This document shows positions 1 through 7,757 of a stretch of DNA of 38,668 nucleotides, piece after piece (position 1 is the stretch's first letter; each line of letters starts with the position of its first letter). The notes under the pieces were generated by a model. The model made no database searches. It saw only the letters and a list, made by a program, of their open reading frames with translations, and was not told where the DNA came from. Both the position numbers and the translations under genes were made by a program. Origin of the DNA: Rickettsiales bacterium (GTDB lineage: Bacteria; Pseudomonadota; Alphaproteobacteria; Methylaequorales; Methylaequoraceae); NCBI GenBank assembly GCA_002689325.1, contig NZFP01000013.1:1-38668 (forward strand), given 5' to 3'.

Positions 1-45
1 AATTTAATTTTATGATAATGATAAATTTTAATCAGGCAAGAAGAT

Positions 46-486
46 ATGTTGTCAGTAAAAAAAAAAGTAATCCTTCTTTCAAGTTTAGGGGTAATTCCTT
101 TTTACTCAGATATATTGATTATCTATTTAATTAACTTTTATAATATTAAGTTATTTCCAAATATTGATTTACTGAGTTTTTTTTATGGTTCCCTCATTTC
201 TAGTTTTTTATGTGGTATGCATTGGATCAATCTCATTAATACAAAAAAAAAATTTTTATCTATTCCAATGATTCCGGTAATATTATTGTGGATTTCGTTT
301 TTTTTAGAAAAAATATTTTTTCAGTTAACTGTAATTTTAAGCTTACTTTGGTGTCTTAATGTAGATATCTCAATTTTGAAGAATGAAAACAACCTATGGT
401 TTAAAAAAATGAGAATAATTATTACTATAATAGCTATCTTACCACTTATTTACAATTTATTTATCAATAGAATCAGTTACTTATAA
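46..486 (+). CDS. DUF3429-like small integral membrane protein
   Basis: A 146-residue protein that is almost entirely hydrophobic, with about four to five membrane segments. The segment SFLCGMHWI at about residues 52-60 resembles the conserved SFLGGVHWG-type motif of the DUF3429 inner-membrane family, whose function is unknown. The family assignment rests on that motif, size and topology, so it is moderate. The start is the first ATG after an in-frame stop at 22-24, with an AAGAAG stretch just upstream. It reads toward the proteorhodopsin gene but is separated from it by 176 bases, so it is probably a separate transcript. Only its upstream flank is cut by the window edge; the gene itself is complete. 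Confidence 0.6.
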   Translation: MLSVKKKVILLSSLGVIPFYSDILIIYLINFYNIKLFPNIDLLSFFYGSLISSFLCGMHWINLINTKKKFLSIPMIPVILLWISFFLEKIFFQLTVILSLLWCLNVDISILKNENNLWFKKMRIIITIIAILPLIYNLFINRISYL

Positions 487-662
487 AAAAAAAAAGTTTT
501 TTTTCTTGAATTCAATTCGTTTTAAGTCATTCTATATCGGAGTATATGGGGAGATTTTGGGTAGCTTTAGTTAGCTTATAGCCCATACATCTACTCTATT
601 TGTAATAACATTTAGTCACAAATTATTGTGATTAGACATATTAACTACGAAAGGATAGACAT
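487..662 (+). promoter_or_regulatory. Proteorhodopsin upstream/leader region
   Basis: A 176-base gap, long for this compact window. It starts with an A11-G-T8 stretch just after the preceding gene, which may end that transcript. It then holds a 6-bp inverted repeat, TATGGG (545-550) with CCCATA (582-587), enclosing a direct repeat of TAGCTT. A perfect palindrome at 616-631 and an AAGGA ribosome-binding site at 651-655, 7 bases before the ATG, complete it. No promoter hexamers stand out; TATTAA at 639-644 is a weak -10 candidate. The folded section could be a leader structure, but that is inference. Confidence 0.45.
616..631. promoter_or_regulatory. Palindrome TCACAA-N4-TTGTGA upstream of proteorhodopsin
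   Basis: The sequence TCACAAATTATTGTGA is a perfect 16-base palindrome (6-base arms, ATTA centre) ending 31 bases before the proteorhodopsin ATG. Its length and symmetry look like a dimeric regulator's operator. If TATTAA at 639-644 is the -10, the palindrome covers the -35 position. It matches neither the CRP consensus (TGTGA-N6-TCACA) nor the FNR consensus (TTGAT-N4-ATCAA). The regulator is unknown. Confidence 0.4.
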
Positions 663-1361
663 ATGGATTATATGCTAAAACCAGAAGACTTCGTTGGCGT
701 TACTTTTTGGATAATTTCTGTATCAATGGTAGCTTCAACTGCTTTCTTCTTCCTAGAAGCAAACAGTGTTGCAAAGCATTGGGCAACATCTGTCAGAGTA
801 GCCGGTTTAGTAACATTAATTGCTGCTGTGCACTACTACTATATGAGAGATGTATGGGTTTCTACAGGCGAATCACCTACCGTTTACAGATACATTGATT
901 GGTTGCTAACCGTACCACTTCAAATGATAGAATTTTACTTGATTTTGGCTGCAGTTGGTGCTGCATCAGCTGGAATCTTCTGGAGACTATTAATTGGTAC
1001 TATTATAATGCTTCTTGGTGGTTTCATGGGTGAAGCTGGTTACATTAATGCAACTGTAGGATTCATCATCGGTATGGCTGGATGGATTTATATACTTTAC
1101 GAAGTATTTGCTGGTGAGGCTGCTCAAGCTAGTGCTGCAAGTAATTCTGCGGGTATGAAATCGGCTTTTAATGCACTTAAATGGATTGTATCCATTGGTT
1201 GGTCAATTTATCCTATTGGATATTTCCTAGGTTATTTATCAGGTGCAGGTGCTGATGCAGCTACTTTAAACTGGGTTTATAACCTAGCTGATTACATCAA
1301 TAAGATAGCATTTGGTGTAATTATTTGGGCTGCAGCAAAATCTGATACTTCAAAAGCCTAA
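663..1361 (+). CDS. Proteorhodopsin, blue-absorbing type, light-driven proton pump
   Basis: A seven-helix retinal protein of 232 residues that would pump protons out of the cell in light. Visible key residues are His57 and Arg76, the proton acceptor Asp79 in RYIDWLLTVPL, Thr83, the proton donor Glu90, and the retinal Schiff-base Lys214 in YINKIAFG. Asp-Thr-Glu is the proton-pump motif (sodium pumps carry NDQ, chloride pumps NTQ). Residue 87, equivalent to position 105 of the first described proteorhodopsin, is Gln, the known determinant of blue tuning (Leu or Met gives green). Unlike the prototype there is no cleavable signal peptide. The ATG at 663 has AAGGA 7 bases upstream; a second in-frame ATG lies at 672. 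Its GC is visibly higher than that of the crt genes, consistent with strong expression. The retinal genes follow directly. Confidence 0.97.
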   Translation: MDYMLKPEDFVGVTFWIISVSMVASTAFFFLEANSVAKHWATSVRVAGLVTLIAAVHYYYMRDVWVSTGESPTVYRYIDWLLTVPLQMIEFYLILAAVGAASAGIFWRLLIGTIIMLLGGFMGEAGYINATVGFIIGMAGWIYILYEVFAGEAAQASAASNSAGMKSAFNALKWIVSIGWSIYPIGYFLGYLSGAGADAATLNWVYNLADYINKIAFGVIIWAAAKSDTSKA

Positions 1362-1381
1362 ATAATGTAATTAATATTTTT

Positions 1382-1417
1382 AGGGGGAACATCGCATTGG
1401 TGTTTCCCCTATTTTTT
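1382..1417 (+). terminator. Intrinsic terminator after proteorhodopsin
   Basis: AGGGGGAACA (1382-1391) pairs along its full 10 bases with TGTTTCCCCT (1401-1410), with one G-U pair and a 9-base loop. A T6 tract follows at 1412-1417. It is the most GC-rich hairpin in the region. The next gene's ATG is at 1422, four bases beyond the T tract. Readthrough is therefore probably how the retinal-synthesis genes are expressed, at a lower level than proteorhodopsin. Confidence 0.88.
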
Positions 1418-1421
1418 GGTT

Positions 1422-2519
1422 ATGTTTAGAAATCAAAGTTATAAAAGCTTTAAAGAAAATCTTGATTTTGTTCGCTCATGTTCTACATGGGATGAATTAG
1501 ATAAGCTTTCCAAGACTATAAATCATAAATTTTTATTAAACTCAAAATATAAAAGTAAATTAAGATCAGTTGAAAAAAAAATGAATACCATTTTATGTGA
1601 TGACTCTTGGATGGGGCATTGCGCAAAATATCAACTTCATTCTGGTGGGAAAAGATTTAGAGCATTATTAGCTCTTATGGCAGCAGATATTTTTAAGATA
1701 AATCATGAAAGCGCAATCTATGCAGCTATATGCTGTGAATTTATTCATAATGCTTCGTTAATTCACGATGACCTTCAGGACAGAGATCTTCTAAGAAGAG
1801 GACTCCCTACTATTTGGAATAGGTTTGGAGATCATACAGCAATAAATCTGGGTGATTACTTCATTGCTGGTTCATTTGAAGCATTATCTAAAATAAAAGG
1901 TAACTCTGAGAATAAATGTAAGGCTATTGAGCATTTAAGTTATATAATTAAACAAACTGTAAAAGGCCAATCAATTGAAATTCTAGAGAGATCTAATCTT
2001 AATTTAAGAATGGAAGAGTATGAATCTACTGCTAAAGCCAAAACAGGAGGGTTAATTTGCTGGCCAATAAAACTAATAATGATTTTAAATGGTGAAAAAA
2101 ATATTGATGAAATTAACTTTAAGCCACTATATGAAGCAGGATTAGCTTATCAAATACAAGATGATCTCTCTGACTTTCTTGGTATCAAAGATAGAGGACT
2201 GCCAGGTAGAGATCTTAAAGAAGGAAAAATGAATGTTTTAATAATGCATTTTTTAGAAACGGCTACAAGCGGCGAAAGATTTTTACTTAAAGAATTTTTT
2301 ACCAAGAAATCCGAATCAATATCAGAGGATGATATCCTTAATTGGATTAAAATTATAAAAAGCAGAGGAATAATAGAAAAATCAATAGAGCATTTAATTA
2401 AAGTATCAAAAGGTGCTATACTTAAATCTAGAAAAGTAAGTAACGGACTTAACAAAATAACAGAATTCGTAATTTTGAATATTTTGTTAAGGATTTCTGA
2501 TAAAATTAAAGTACATTAA
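1422..2519 (+). CDS. crtE: Geranylgeranyl diphosphate synthase (polyprenyl synthetase)
   Basis: A trans-prenyltransferase that elongates IPP and allylic diphosphates to GGPP, the first committed step toward carotenoids and retinal. The usual landmarks are present: GGKRFRALLAL for diphosphate binding, a first Asp-rich motif DDLQDRD in LIHDDLQDRDLLRRG, and a second motif QDDLSDF. I took ATG 1422 as start; an in-frame TTG lies at 1416 inside the terminator U-tract, and another ATG at 1581. The roughly 45 residues before the usual family start are not conserved to my eye, so the true start is uncertain. There is no Shine-Dalgarno. Its stop TAA overlaps the crtI ATG by one base (TAATG). No idi gene accompanies the cluster here. 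Confidence 0.92.
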   Translation: MFRNQSYKSFKENLDFVRSCSTWDELDKLSKTINHKFLLNSKYKSKLRSVEKKMNTILCDDSWMGHCAKYQLHSGGKRFRALLALMAADIFKINHESAIYAAICCEFIHNASLIHDDLQDRDLLRRGLPTIWNRFGDHTAINLGDYFIAGSFEALSKIKGNSENKCKAIEHLSYIIKQTVKGQSIEILERSNLNLRMEEYESTAKAKTGGLICWPIKLIMILNGEKNIDEINFKPLYEAGLAYQIQDDLSDFLGIKDRGLPGRDLKEGKMNVLIMHFLETATSGERFLLKEFFTKKSESISEDDILNWIKIIKSRGIIEKSIEHLIKVSKGAILKSRKVSNGLNKITEFVILNILLRISDKIKVH

Positions 2520-4000
2520 TGAAAAAAAAAGCATTGGTTGTAGGATCCGGTTTTGGTGGAATTGCTTCAGCATTGCGACTTAGAAAACTTGGTTTTCAAG
2601 TCACAATTTTAGAAAGGTTGGATCAAATTGGAGGTAGAGCAAGAGTTTTTAAAAAATCAGGATACACCTTTGATGCAGGTCCAACAGTTATAACAGCACC
2701 CTTTTTGTTTGACGAGCTTTTTAAATTATTCAAAAAGGATAGAAAGAAATATGTAAAATTTGTTAGGTTAGATCCGTGGTACAGGTTTTATTTCTCATCA
2801 AATAAAAAAATTTTTGATTATTCAGACAACTTAAAGAAAACAGAAAACGAGATTAAAAGATTTAATCACAAAGATGTTGAAGGTTACAGAAAGCTCCTTC
2901 AATTCTCTGAAAAAATTTTTAATGTTGGTTTTTTAAAGTTATCATTCACTCCATTTCATAACTTTTGGTTTATGATAAAACAACTTCCAACACTTTTAGT
3001 GTTAAAAAGTTATTTGAGTGTTTTTAGTTTAGTAGGTAAATTTATTAAGAATAATCAATTACAACAAGCCTTGAGTATACAACCTCTTTTATTAGGTGGA
3101 AACCCTATAACAACTACCTCGATCTATAATCTGATTCATTTTCTTGAAAGAAAATGGGGGGTTCATTATTCTATGGGTGGTACAGGTGCGCTTATTGATG
3201 GATTAAAAAAGTTAATGTTAGAGGAAAAGATTATCATAAAAAAGAATTCAGAAGTTACAAAAATAATTACAAAAAAAAATGAAGCTATAGGTGTTGAAGT
3301 AAACAAAAAAAAAACTTTTCTGGCTGATAAAATTATTATTAACGCTGACCCCACCTATACATATAAAAACTTACTTAAAACTCCCTATAATAAAAAATGG
3401 AATAATAAACGTGTAGATAGTCTGGATTATTCGATGGGACTATTTGTTATTTTTTTTGGAACAAAAAAAATATATAAAAAAATTGCTCATCACACGATTT
3501 GGATGGGAAAAAGATATGAAGGCTTGTTAAATGATATTTTTAAAAAAAGAATTTTAGCTGATGATTTTAGTCTCTACCTTCACAGACCAACCGCAACAGA
3601 TAAATCAATGGCACCAAAAGGATGTGACTGTTTTTATGTTTTATCGCCCGTACCAAATCTTAAAGGAAACTTAGATTGGAAAAAAAATGGTGAAAAATAT
3701 AAAAATAAAATTTTATTAGCACTTGAAAAAACAATAATGCCAGAATTAAAAAAAAACCTAGAAGTCTGTTTTTATATGACACCAGAAAATTTTAAAAATG
3801 ATTATTTATCAACTTATGGTTCAGGTTTTTCTATAAGTCCTATTTTTAAACAATCTGCATGGTTTAGGTTTCATAATAAATCAGAAGATTTTAAAAATCT
3901 TTATTTTACTGGAGCTGGTAGTCACCCTGGAGCAGGAGTTCCGGGAGTTGTAAGCTCTGCCAAAATTATTGAAAATTTAATTCTCAATGAAAATAAATGA
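2519..4000 (+). CDS. crtI: Phytoene desaturase (CrtI type)
   Basis: A 493-residue FAD enzyme that converts phytoene to lycopene. The N-terminal Rossmann dinucleotide motif VVGSGFGGIASALRLRKLG is followed by LERLDQIGGRAR and the family-typical YTFDAGPTVI. The C-terminal CrtI signature TGAGSHPGAGVPGVVSSAK is intact. Length matches the family. Translation starts at the ATG that overlaps the crtE stop, which implies translational coupling. Its stop lies inside crtB, with a 14-base overlap. Together with crtB and crtY it forms the beta-carotene pathway. Confidence 0.96.
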   Translation: MKKKALVVGSGFGGIASALRLRKLGFQVTILERLDQIGGRARVFKKSGYTFDAGPTVITAPFLFDELFKLFKKDRKKYVKFVRLDPWYRFYFSSNKKIFDYSDNLKKTENEIKRFNHKDVEGYRKLLQFSEKIFNVGFLKLSFTPFHNFWFMIKQLPTLLVLKSYLSVFSLVGKFIKNNQLQQALSIQPLLLGGNPITTTSIYNLIHFLERKWGVHYSMGGTGALIDGLKKLMLEEKIIIKKNSEVTKIITKKNEAIGVEVNKKKTFLADKIIINADPTYTYKNLLKTPYNKKWNNKRVDSLDYSMGLFVIFFGTKKIYKKIAHHTIWMGKRYEGLLNDIFKKRILADDFSLYLHRPTATDKSMAPKGCDCFYVLSPVPNLKGNLDWKKNGEKYKNKILLALEKTIMPELKKNLEVCFYMTPENFKNDYLSTYGSGFSISPIFKQSAWFRFHNKSEDFKNLYFTGAGSHPGAGVPGVVSSAKIIENLILNENK

Positions 4001-4901
4001 CAAAAACCTGACGCTTAAATATCGGGCAAAAACCTTTTATTTCGCTTCTGTTTTTTTACCAAGAAAAGTAAAGAAAGATATTGAAAATCTCTATATTTTC
4101 TGTAGATACCTAGATGATCTAGGTGATGACCTTAATTTAAGTAAAGTTGAATCATTTAAAAAGTTGAGAATAATAAAAAATCAAATTAAAAAAAAAAAAT
4201 CAACTTTTCCAGCTGTTAGAAACTTTATAAATATAATGATTAAACATAAAATTAATAAAAGTATTCCGATAGAACTAATTAAAGGTATTGAGTATGATCT
4301 TAGGGGGAGAGTCGACGTAAAAACTTCTGAACAATTAATTAAATATTGTTATCAGGTTGCGGGAACAGTTGGTTTTATGTTTTGTAAAATCATCAATCTT
4401 AGTGATCAAAAAATGATTTTAGGAGGGATACAACTAGGAATTGCAATGCAATTAACTAACATAAGTAGAGATGTTGCTGAAGATTTGAAGATGGATAGAA
4501 TTTATATACCCAAATCTATGAGAAGTTTTAGAGAGAATGATAAAGAAAAAATTTTGAGTAATAAAAGTATAAAAATTAGAATATCAAATGATTTATTAGT
4601 ATTATTAAAGCTAGCAGACTTATTTTATGAAAATGCTTGGAGTTCTGTCTATATTTTAAAAAAAAAATATGGAATACCAATTTCAATAGCAGCAGAACTT
4701 TACAGAAGAATTGGCAAAAAAATAGTATTCAAAAAAGGAAATATATGGAGAGAGAGAATATACGTAAATTTTTTTGAAAAAGTTCTTTTTTCGTTTAAAG
4801 CAATTTACAAACTATATTTTTCTAAAAACGTATCATTTAAAAAAAAGGTTGAAAGTAAAGTAATACTTATGCTGAAGAAATTAAATGTTAAATTTAACTA
4901 A
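3987..4901 (+). CDS. crtB: Phytoene synthase
   Basis: Condenses two GGPP to phytoene. It is 304 residues, normal for the family. The two Asp-rich substrate-Mg2+ motifs are visible: YLDDLGDD at about residues 42-49, and NISRDVAEDLKMDRIYIP in the middle, the TNI-RDv-EDa-RiYlP type signature of squalene/phytoene synthases. The ATG at 3987 lies inside the end of crtI, and the gene end overlaps crtY by 17 bases, so all four genes are tightly coupled. The C-terminal third is Lys/Ile-rich and extremely AT-rich, in keeping with the cluster. Confidence 0.94.
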   Translation: MKINDKNLTLKYRAKTFYFASVFLPRKVKKDIENLYIFCRYLDDLGDDLNLSKVESFKKLRIIKNQIKKKKSTFPAVRNFINIMIKHKINKSIPIELIKGIEYDLRGRVDVKTSEQLIKYCYQVAGTVGFMFCKIINLSDQKMILGGIQLGIAMQLTNISRDVAEDLKMDRIYIPKSMRSFRENDKEKILSNKSIKIRISNDLLVLLKLADLFYENAWSSVYILKKKYGIPISIAAELYRRIGKKIVFKKGNIWRERIYVNFFEKVLFSFKAIYKLYFSKNVSFKKKVESKVILMLKKLNVKFN

Positions 4902-6036
4902 AAAAAGATTTGATATAATAATTATAGGGGCTGGGCTTTCCGGACTAATCTTGGCAAATGAAATCTCAGAGAAATCAAAAAAAAGTATTCTTATAATTGA
5001 AAAGAAAAAAAAAATTGGCTGCGTTAAGAATTGGTGTTTTTGGAATACGCCACAAAATATCTTTACAAATAAATATGATACAGCATGGGATTCTATTAAA
5101 ATAAAGATTGATAATAATGAGATAATTCATAACGAAAGTAAAATAAAATACCTTCATTTAAAATCATCTTCGTTTTTCAAATATATAATTAAAAGACTTG
5201 CCAAAAATAAAAGAATAAAAATTTTAAATGGAAAAGAAATAAATAAAATAAATAAATATACAGAGAAAAATGAAGTAATAATTAATAAATATAAGTATGA
5301 GTGTAAATTCCTTTTTGACAGCAGGCCTAGTCCAACAAAGAAAAAAGGGGAACTATTTCAGCATTTTGTAGGTTATGAAGTGGTTTTTGATGAAAATATA
5401 CTTAACAGTAAACAAGTCACCCTAATGGACTTTCAAAGTTTTTCTAATGGAATTAATTTCATGTATATTCTTCCTTTTACATCTAAAAGAGCATTATTTG
5501 AATCAACATATTTCTCAAAAAAAACCTACTCAAAATTAAGGTATAAAAAAAATGTAATAAAATATTTAGATAGAAATTTTCCCAATACAAAATTTAAAAT
5601 TTATTTTAAAGAACAAGGTATTCTTCCTATGTTTAGTCAAAATGTTAAGCAAAAGTTTAATTATTTTCCAATTGGTATTCCAGGTAATTGGCTTAAGTCA
5701 TCTACAGGTTATAGTTTTCAAAATTGTTTCTTTTATTCAAGCTTGATTACAGAAAGCCTTATTAATGATAAAAAAATTAGGATCAAAAATAAATTGGTGC
5801 TTAGTTTTTTAGATGAAGTTTTTTGTAATTTAATAAAAAAAAGTTCTAAAGATTTGAAAATCTTCTTTTTATATTTTTTTAAAAAAAATAATTTAAAGTT
5901 AATCGTGAGCTTTCTGAATGGGAATATCAATTTTCTTCAACTTTTAAGGGTTTTAATGATCCTTCCAAAAAAAAAGATATTTATTTCAGCTTTTGAAGTA
6001 ATAAAAAAAAGAGTGCTATCAAATGAAATCAATTGA
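4885..6036 (+). CDS. crtY: Lycopene beta-cyclase (CrtY type)
   Basis: Cyclises both ends of lycopene to give beta-carotene. The N-terminal FAD/NAD motif is IIIGAGLSGLILANE, followed by IIEKKKKIG. The CrtY-type segments GINFMYILPFTSKRALFESTYF (split here as GINFMYILPF then a Glu-Ser-Thr-Tyr stretch) and GIPGNWLKSSTGYSF support the bacterial CrtY rather than the CrtL or heterodimeric type. At 383 residues the length is normal. It starts inside crtB, and its last 14 bases overlap blh. Composition is extreme: I count 8 G/C among the 60 bases 5221-5280, against 23 of 60 at 721-780 in proteorhodopsin. Confidence 0.92.
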   Translation: MLNLTKKRFDIIIIGAGLSGLILANEISEKSKKSILIIEKKKKIGCVKNWCFWNTPQNIFTNKYDTAWDSIKIKIDNNEIIHNESKIKYLHLKSSSFFKYIIKRLAKNKRIKILNGKEINKINKYTEKNEVIINKYKYECKFLFDSRPSPTKKKGELFQHFVGYEVVFDENILNSKQVTLMDFQSFSNGINFMYILPFTSKRALFESTYFSKKTYSKLRYKKNVIKYLDRNFPNTKFKIYFKEQGILPMFSQNVKQKFNYFPIGIPGNWLKSSTGYSFQNCFFYSSLITESLINDKKIRIKNKLVLSFLDEVFCNLIKKSSKDLKIFFLYFFKKNNLKLIVSFLNGNINFLQLLRVLMILPKKKIFISAFEVIKKRVLSNEIN

Positions 6037-6898
6037 ACTAAAAATATTTATATTATCAATAATTTTTTTTTTAATAATTGTAAATTTATTTGAAAACTTT
6101 ATTTATTCTAACTTATTCAATCAGCTTATTATATTTTTGATACCTCTCATATGGCCTGGATTAGCACATGGAAGTCTAGATATTTACACTGCTAAAAGAT
6201 TTAACTTAATAAAAACAAATAAAACATTATATCTTTTTCTTGTAATTTATATTTCAATTCCAATTCTATTTTTTTATTTTTGGTTGATTTTTCCAGATTT
6301 GTTTTTCGTAGTATTTTTAATTTTGTCTGGCCTACATTTTGGTATTAGCGATAGAGAAAGCAAATTTCCTTTTCAAAAAAAATTAGAAATCTTGCTAAGA
6401 AGTCTAATCATAATTGTTTTACCCATTAGGTTTTATACTGAAGAGATAAGAGAAATCTTTATGTTCTTTTTTGTTAGTGATAATTTAATTTCTCTTTTAT
6501 TTTATTGGAGTGATTTTTTTTTCTATATTGCTATTTTGATTTTTTTTTTTTTTTTAATAAATTTTTCTCTCAAAAAATTATCTTTAAATCTATTGGTTGA
6601 GATAATATTACTTTTTTTTTGTTTCATATATTTCAAACCATTAGTGTCCTTTTTTATATATTTTTGTTTTTTACATTCTACTCGACATCTTATGTACGAA
6701 AAGGTAAAACTGAACCTTTCATTTAATAAGCTATTTATAAAGACATTACCGATGACAGCCTTGAGTTGTTTATTTGTATTTTTTCTAATATTAATTGTAA
6801 TCCAGAATAATATATTAGATTTAAAGTATATTGTAATTGCACTCTCCTCTTTAACAATATCTCATATTTTTCTTATAAATTTTCTAAAAAATGACTAA
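6023..6898 (+). CDS. blh: Brp/Blh-family beta-carotene 15,15'-dioxygenase (retinal-forming)
   Basis: A multi-pass membrane protein of 291 residues that cleaves beta-carotene to two retinal molecules, supplying the rhodopsin chromophore. The family's His/Asp motifs in membrane helices are present: AHGSLD (His49, Asp53), LHFGISD (His105, Asp110) and LHSTRHLMYE (His218, His222). These His residues are the expected iron ligands. It is the last gene of the crtE-I-B-Y-blh run and overlaps crtY by 14 bases. Its 3' end overlaps the convergent oxygenase gene by 4 bases, so no classical terminator fits between them. The product is rich in Phe, Ile and Leu. Confidence 0.93.
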   Translation: MKSIELKIFILSIIFFLIIVNLFENFIYSNLFNQLIIFLIPLIWPGLAHGSLDIYTAKRFNLIKTNKTLYLFLVIYISIPILFFYFWLIFPDLFFVVFLILSGLHFGISDRESKFPFQKKLEILLRSLIIIVLPIRFYTEEIREIFMFFFVSDNLISLLFYWSDFFFYIAILIFFFFLINFSLKKLSLNLLVEIILLFFCFIYFKPLVSFFIYFCFLHSTRHLMYEKVKLNLSFNKLFIKTLPMTALSCLFVFFLILIVIQNNILDLKYIVIALSSLTISHIFLINFLKND

Positions 6899-7734
6899 TC
6901 TTTCATGTAAAACTTTGAATTATGGAGAGATCTGAACCATTTACCCTGTTTAATTAAATTATTATTATCTACATTTTTAGGTATATGAAATCTTTTTAAA
7001 TCTTTTGTACATAATGTTCTTGTTTCTAAATTTAGCCTTCTGAATCTTCCAAGTTTACTGCCATGAATTTGATTTCCTGAAAAACAAAAAGCATCACCTA
7101 AATTCAATTTTTTAGTTTTATAATCAACTGGACTAAAATTTTGAAGAGAGACTGGTGTTGAACTTTTAATACGACCTTGTTTAAATAATTCAAAACTCCA
7201 GTCTTTTGAATTATTCTTAACTCTCTTAGTAAAATATTTTGGTATGAAAAAAATAGAATTTTGGTTTGATAAATCATGCAAAGGAATCCACCAATTAATT
7301 TGATGTTGAAAGTTTGAGGCCCATGTGTCTCTATGAGGTTTAACTGGCTTTAATAAACCTTTGGCATCTTCGTTCATTGATGGACTAAATCTTATTGTCA
7401 TTTGGTCGCAATAAGTATCATGAATTTCAAAATTTAAATCTTTTAAAAATATTATAAATCTCTTAAATAAAGGTTTTGATTGTTTAATTAGTTTTTGGAA
7501 TTTAACAATTTCTTCTTCTTTAAGAATTATTGAATTATCTTTAACAAATTCATTTATCGAAAAATTAAAATAATTTAAAAAATAATTTTCTACTTCAATT
7601 ATTAAGGAAAGTAAGCTTGAAAAACCTTGGGGTATAAAAATCTTTCCATTAAAGATTGAAGTCTTAAATTTATTTGAATCAAATTCATCAACTAAGTAAA
7701 ATTTTTCAAAAATATTTTGCTTTTTAATTTTCAT
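6895..7734 (-). CDS. PhyH-like 2-oxoglutarate/Fe(II)-dependent oxygenase
   Basis: A 279-residue soluble protein with the jelly-roll oxygenase metal triad: HRD at residues 134-136 (His134, Asp136, the HxD motif) and a distal His224 in SGNQIHGS, with Arg232/Arg233 about nine residues later as candidate 2-oxoglutarate anchors. The layout resembles the phytanoyl-CoA dioxygenase superfamily, hence an Fe(II)/2OG hydroxylase. The substrate is not identifiable. Its end overlaps blh convergently by 4 bases, and its start lies 23 bases from the LOV gene. A role in modifying a lipid, a carotenoid or retinal is conceivable from context, but it is inference only. Confidence 0.75.
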   Translation of the reverse strand: MKIKKQNIFEKFYLVDEFDSNKFKTSIFNGKIFIPQGFSSLLSLIIEVENYFLNYFNFSINEFVKDNSIILKEEEIVKFQKLIKQSKPLFKRFIIFLKDLNFEIHDTYCDQMTIRFSPSMNEDAKGLLKPVKPHRDTWASNFQHQINWWIPLHDLSNQNSIFFIPKYFTKRVKNNSKDWSFELFKQGRIKSSTPVSLQNFSPVDYKTKKLNLGDAFCFSGNQIHGSKLGRFRRLNLETRTLCTKDLKRFHIPKNVDNNNLIKQGKWFRSLHNSKFYMKD

Positions 7735-7744
7735 AAGAATTTTA

Positions 7745-7750
7745 TATAAT
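7745..7750 (+). promoter_or_regulatory. TATAAT -10 hexamer for the LOV gene, probable leaderless mRNA
   Basis: A perfect TATAAT lies 7 bases before the ATG at 7758, inside the 23-base divergent gap. Transcription starting about 7 bases after the -10 would begin at or next to the A of the ATG, giving a leaderless message. The -35 region would fall inside the start of the divergent oxygenase gene; the bases there (7722-7727, TTTTAA) are weak. Confidence 0.5.
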
Positions 7751-7757
7751 ATTAGCT

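Noticed and set aside
487-505. A11/T8 stretch after the first gene as intrinsic terminator
   Set aside because: The stem would be only A-T pairs with no GC core. It may contribute to termination but cannot be called from sequence.
506-515. TTGAATTCAA palindrome as an FNR-type site
   Set aside because: It is a 10-base AT-rich palindrome containing EcoRI-type sequence, too short and too far from the start to weigh, and it departs from TTGAT-N4-ATCAA.
707-898. 63-codon open frame inside proteorhodopsin
   Set aside because: It is an out-of-frame shadow of a strongly conserved membrane protein.
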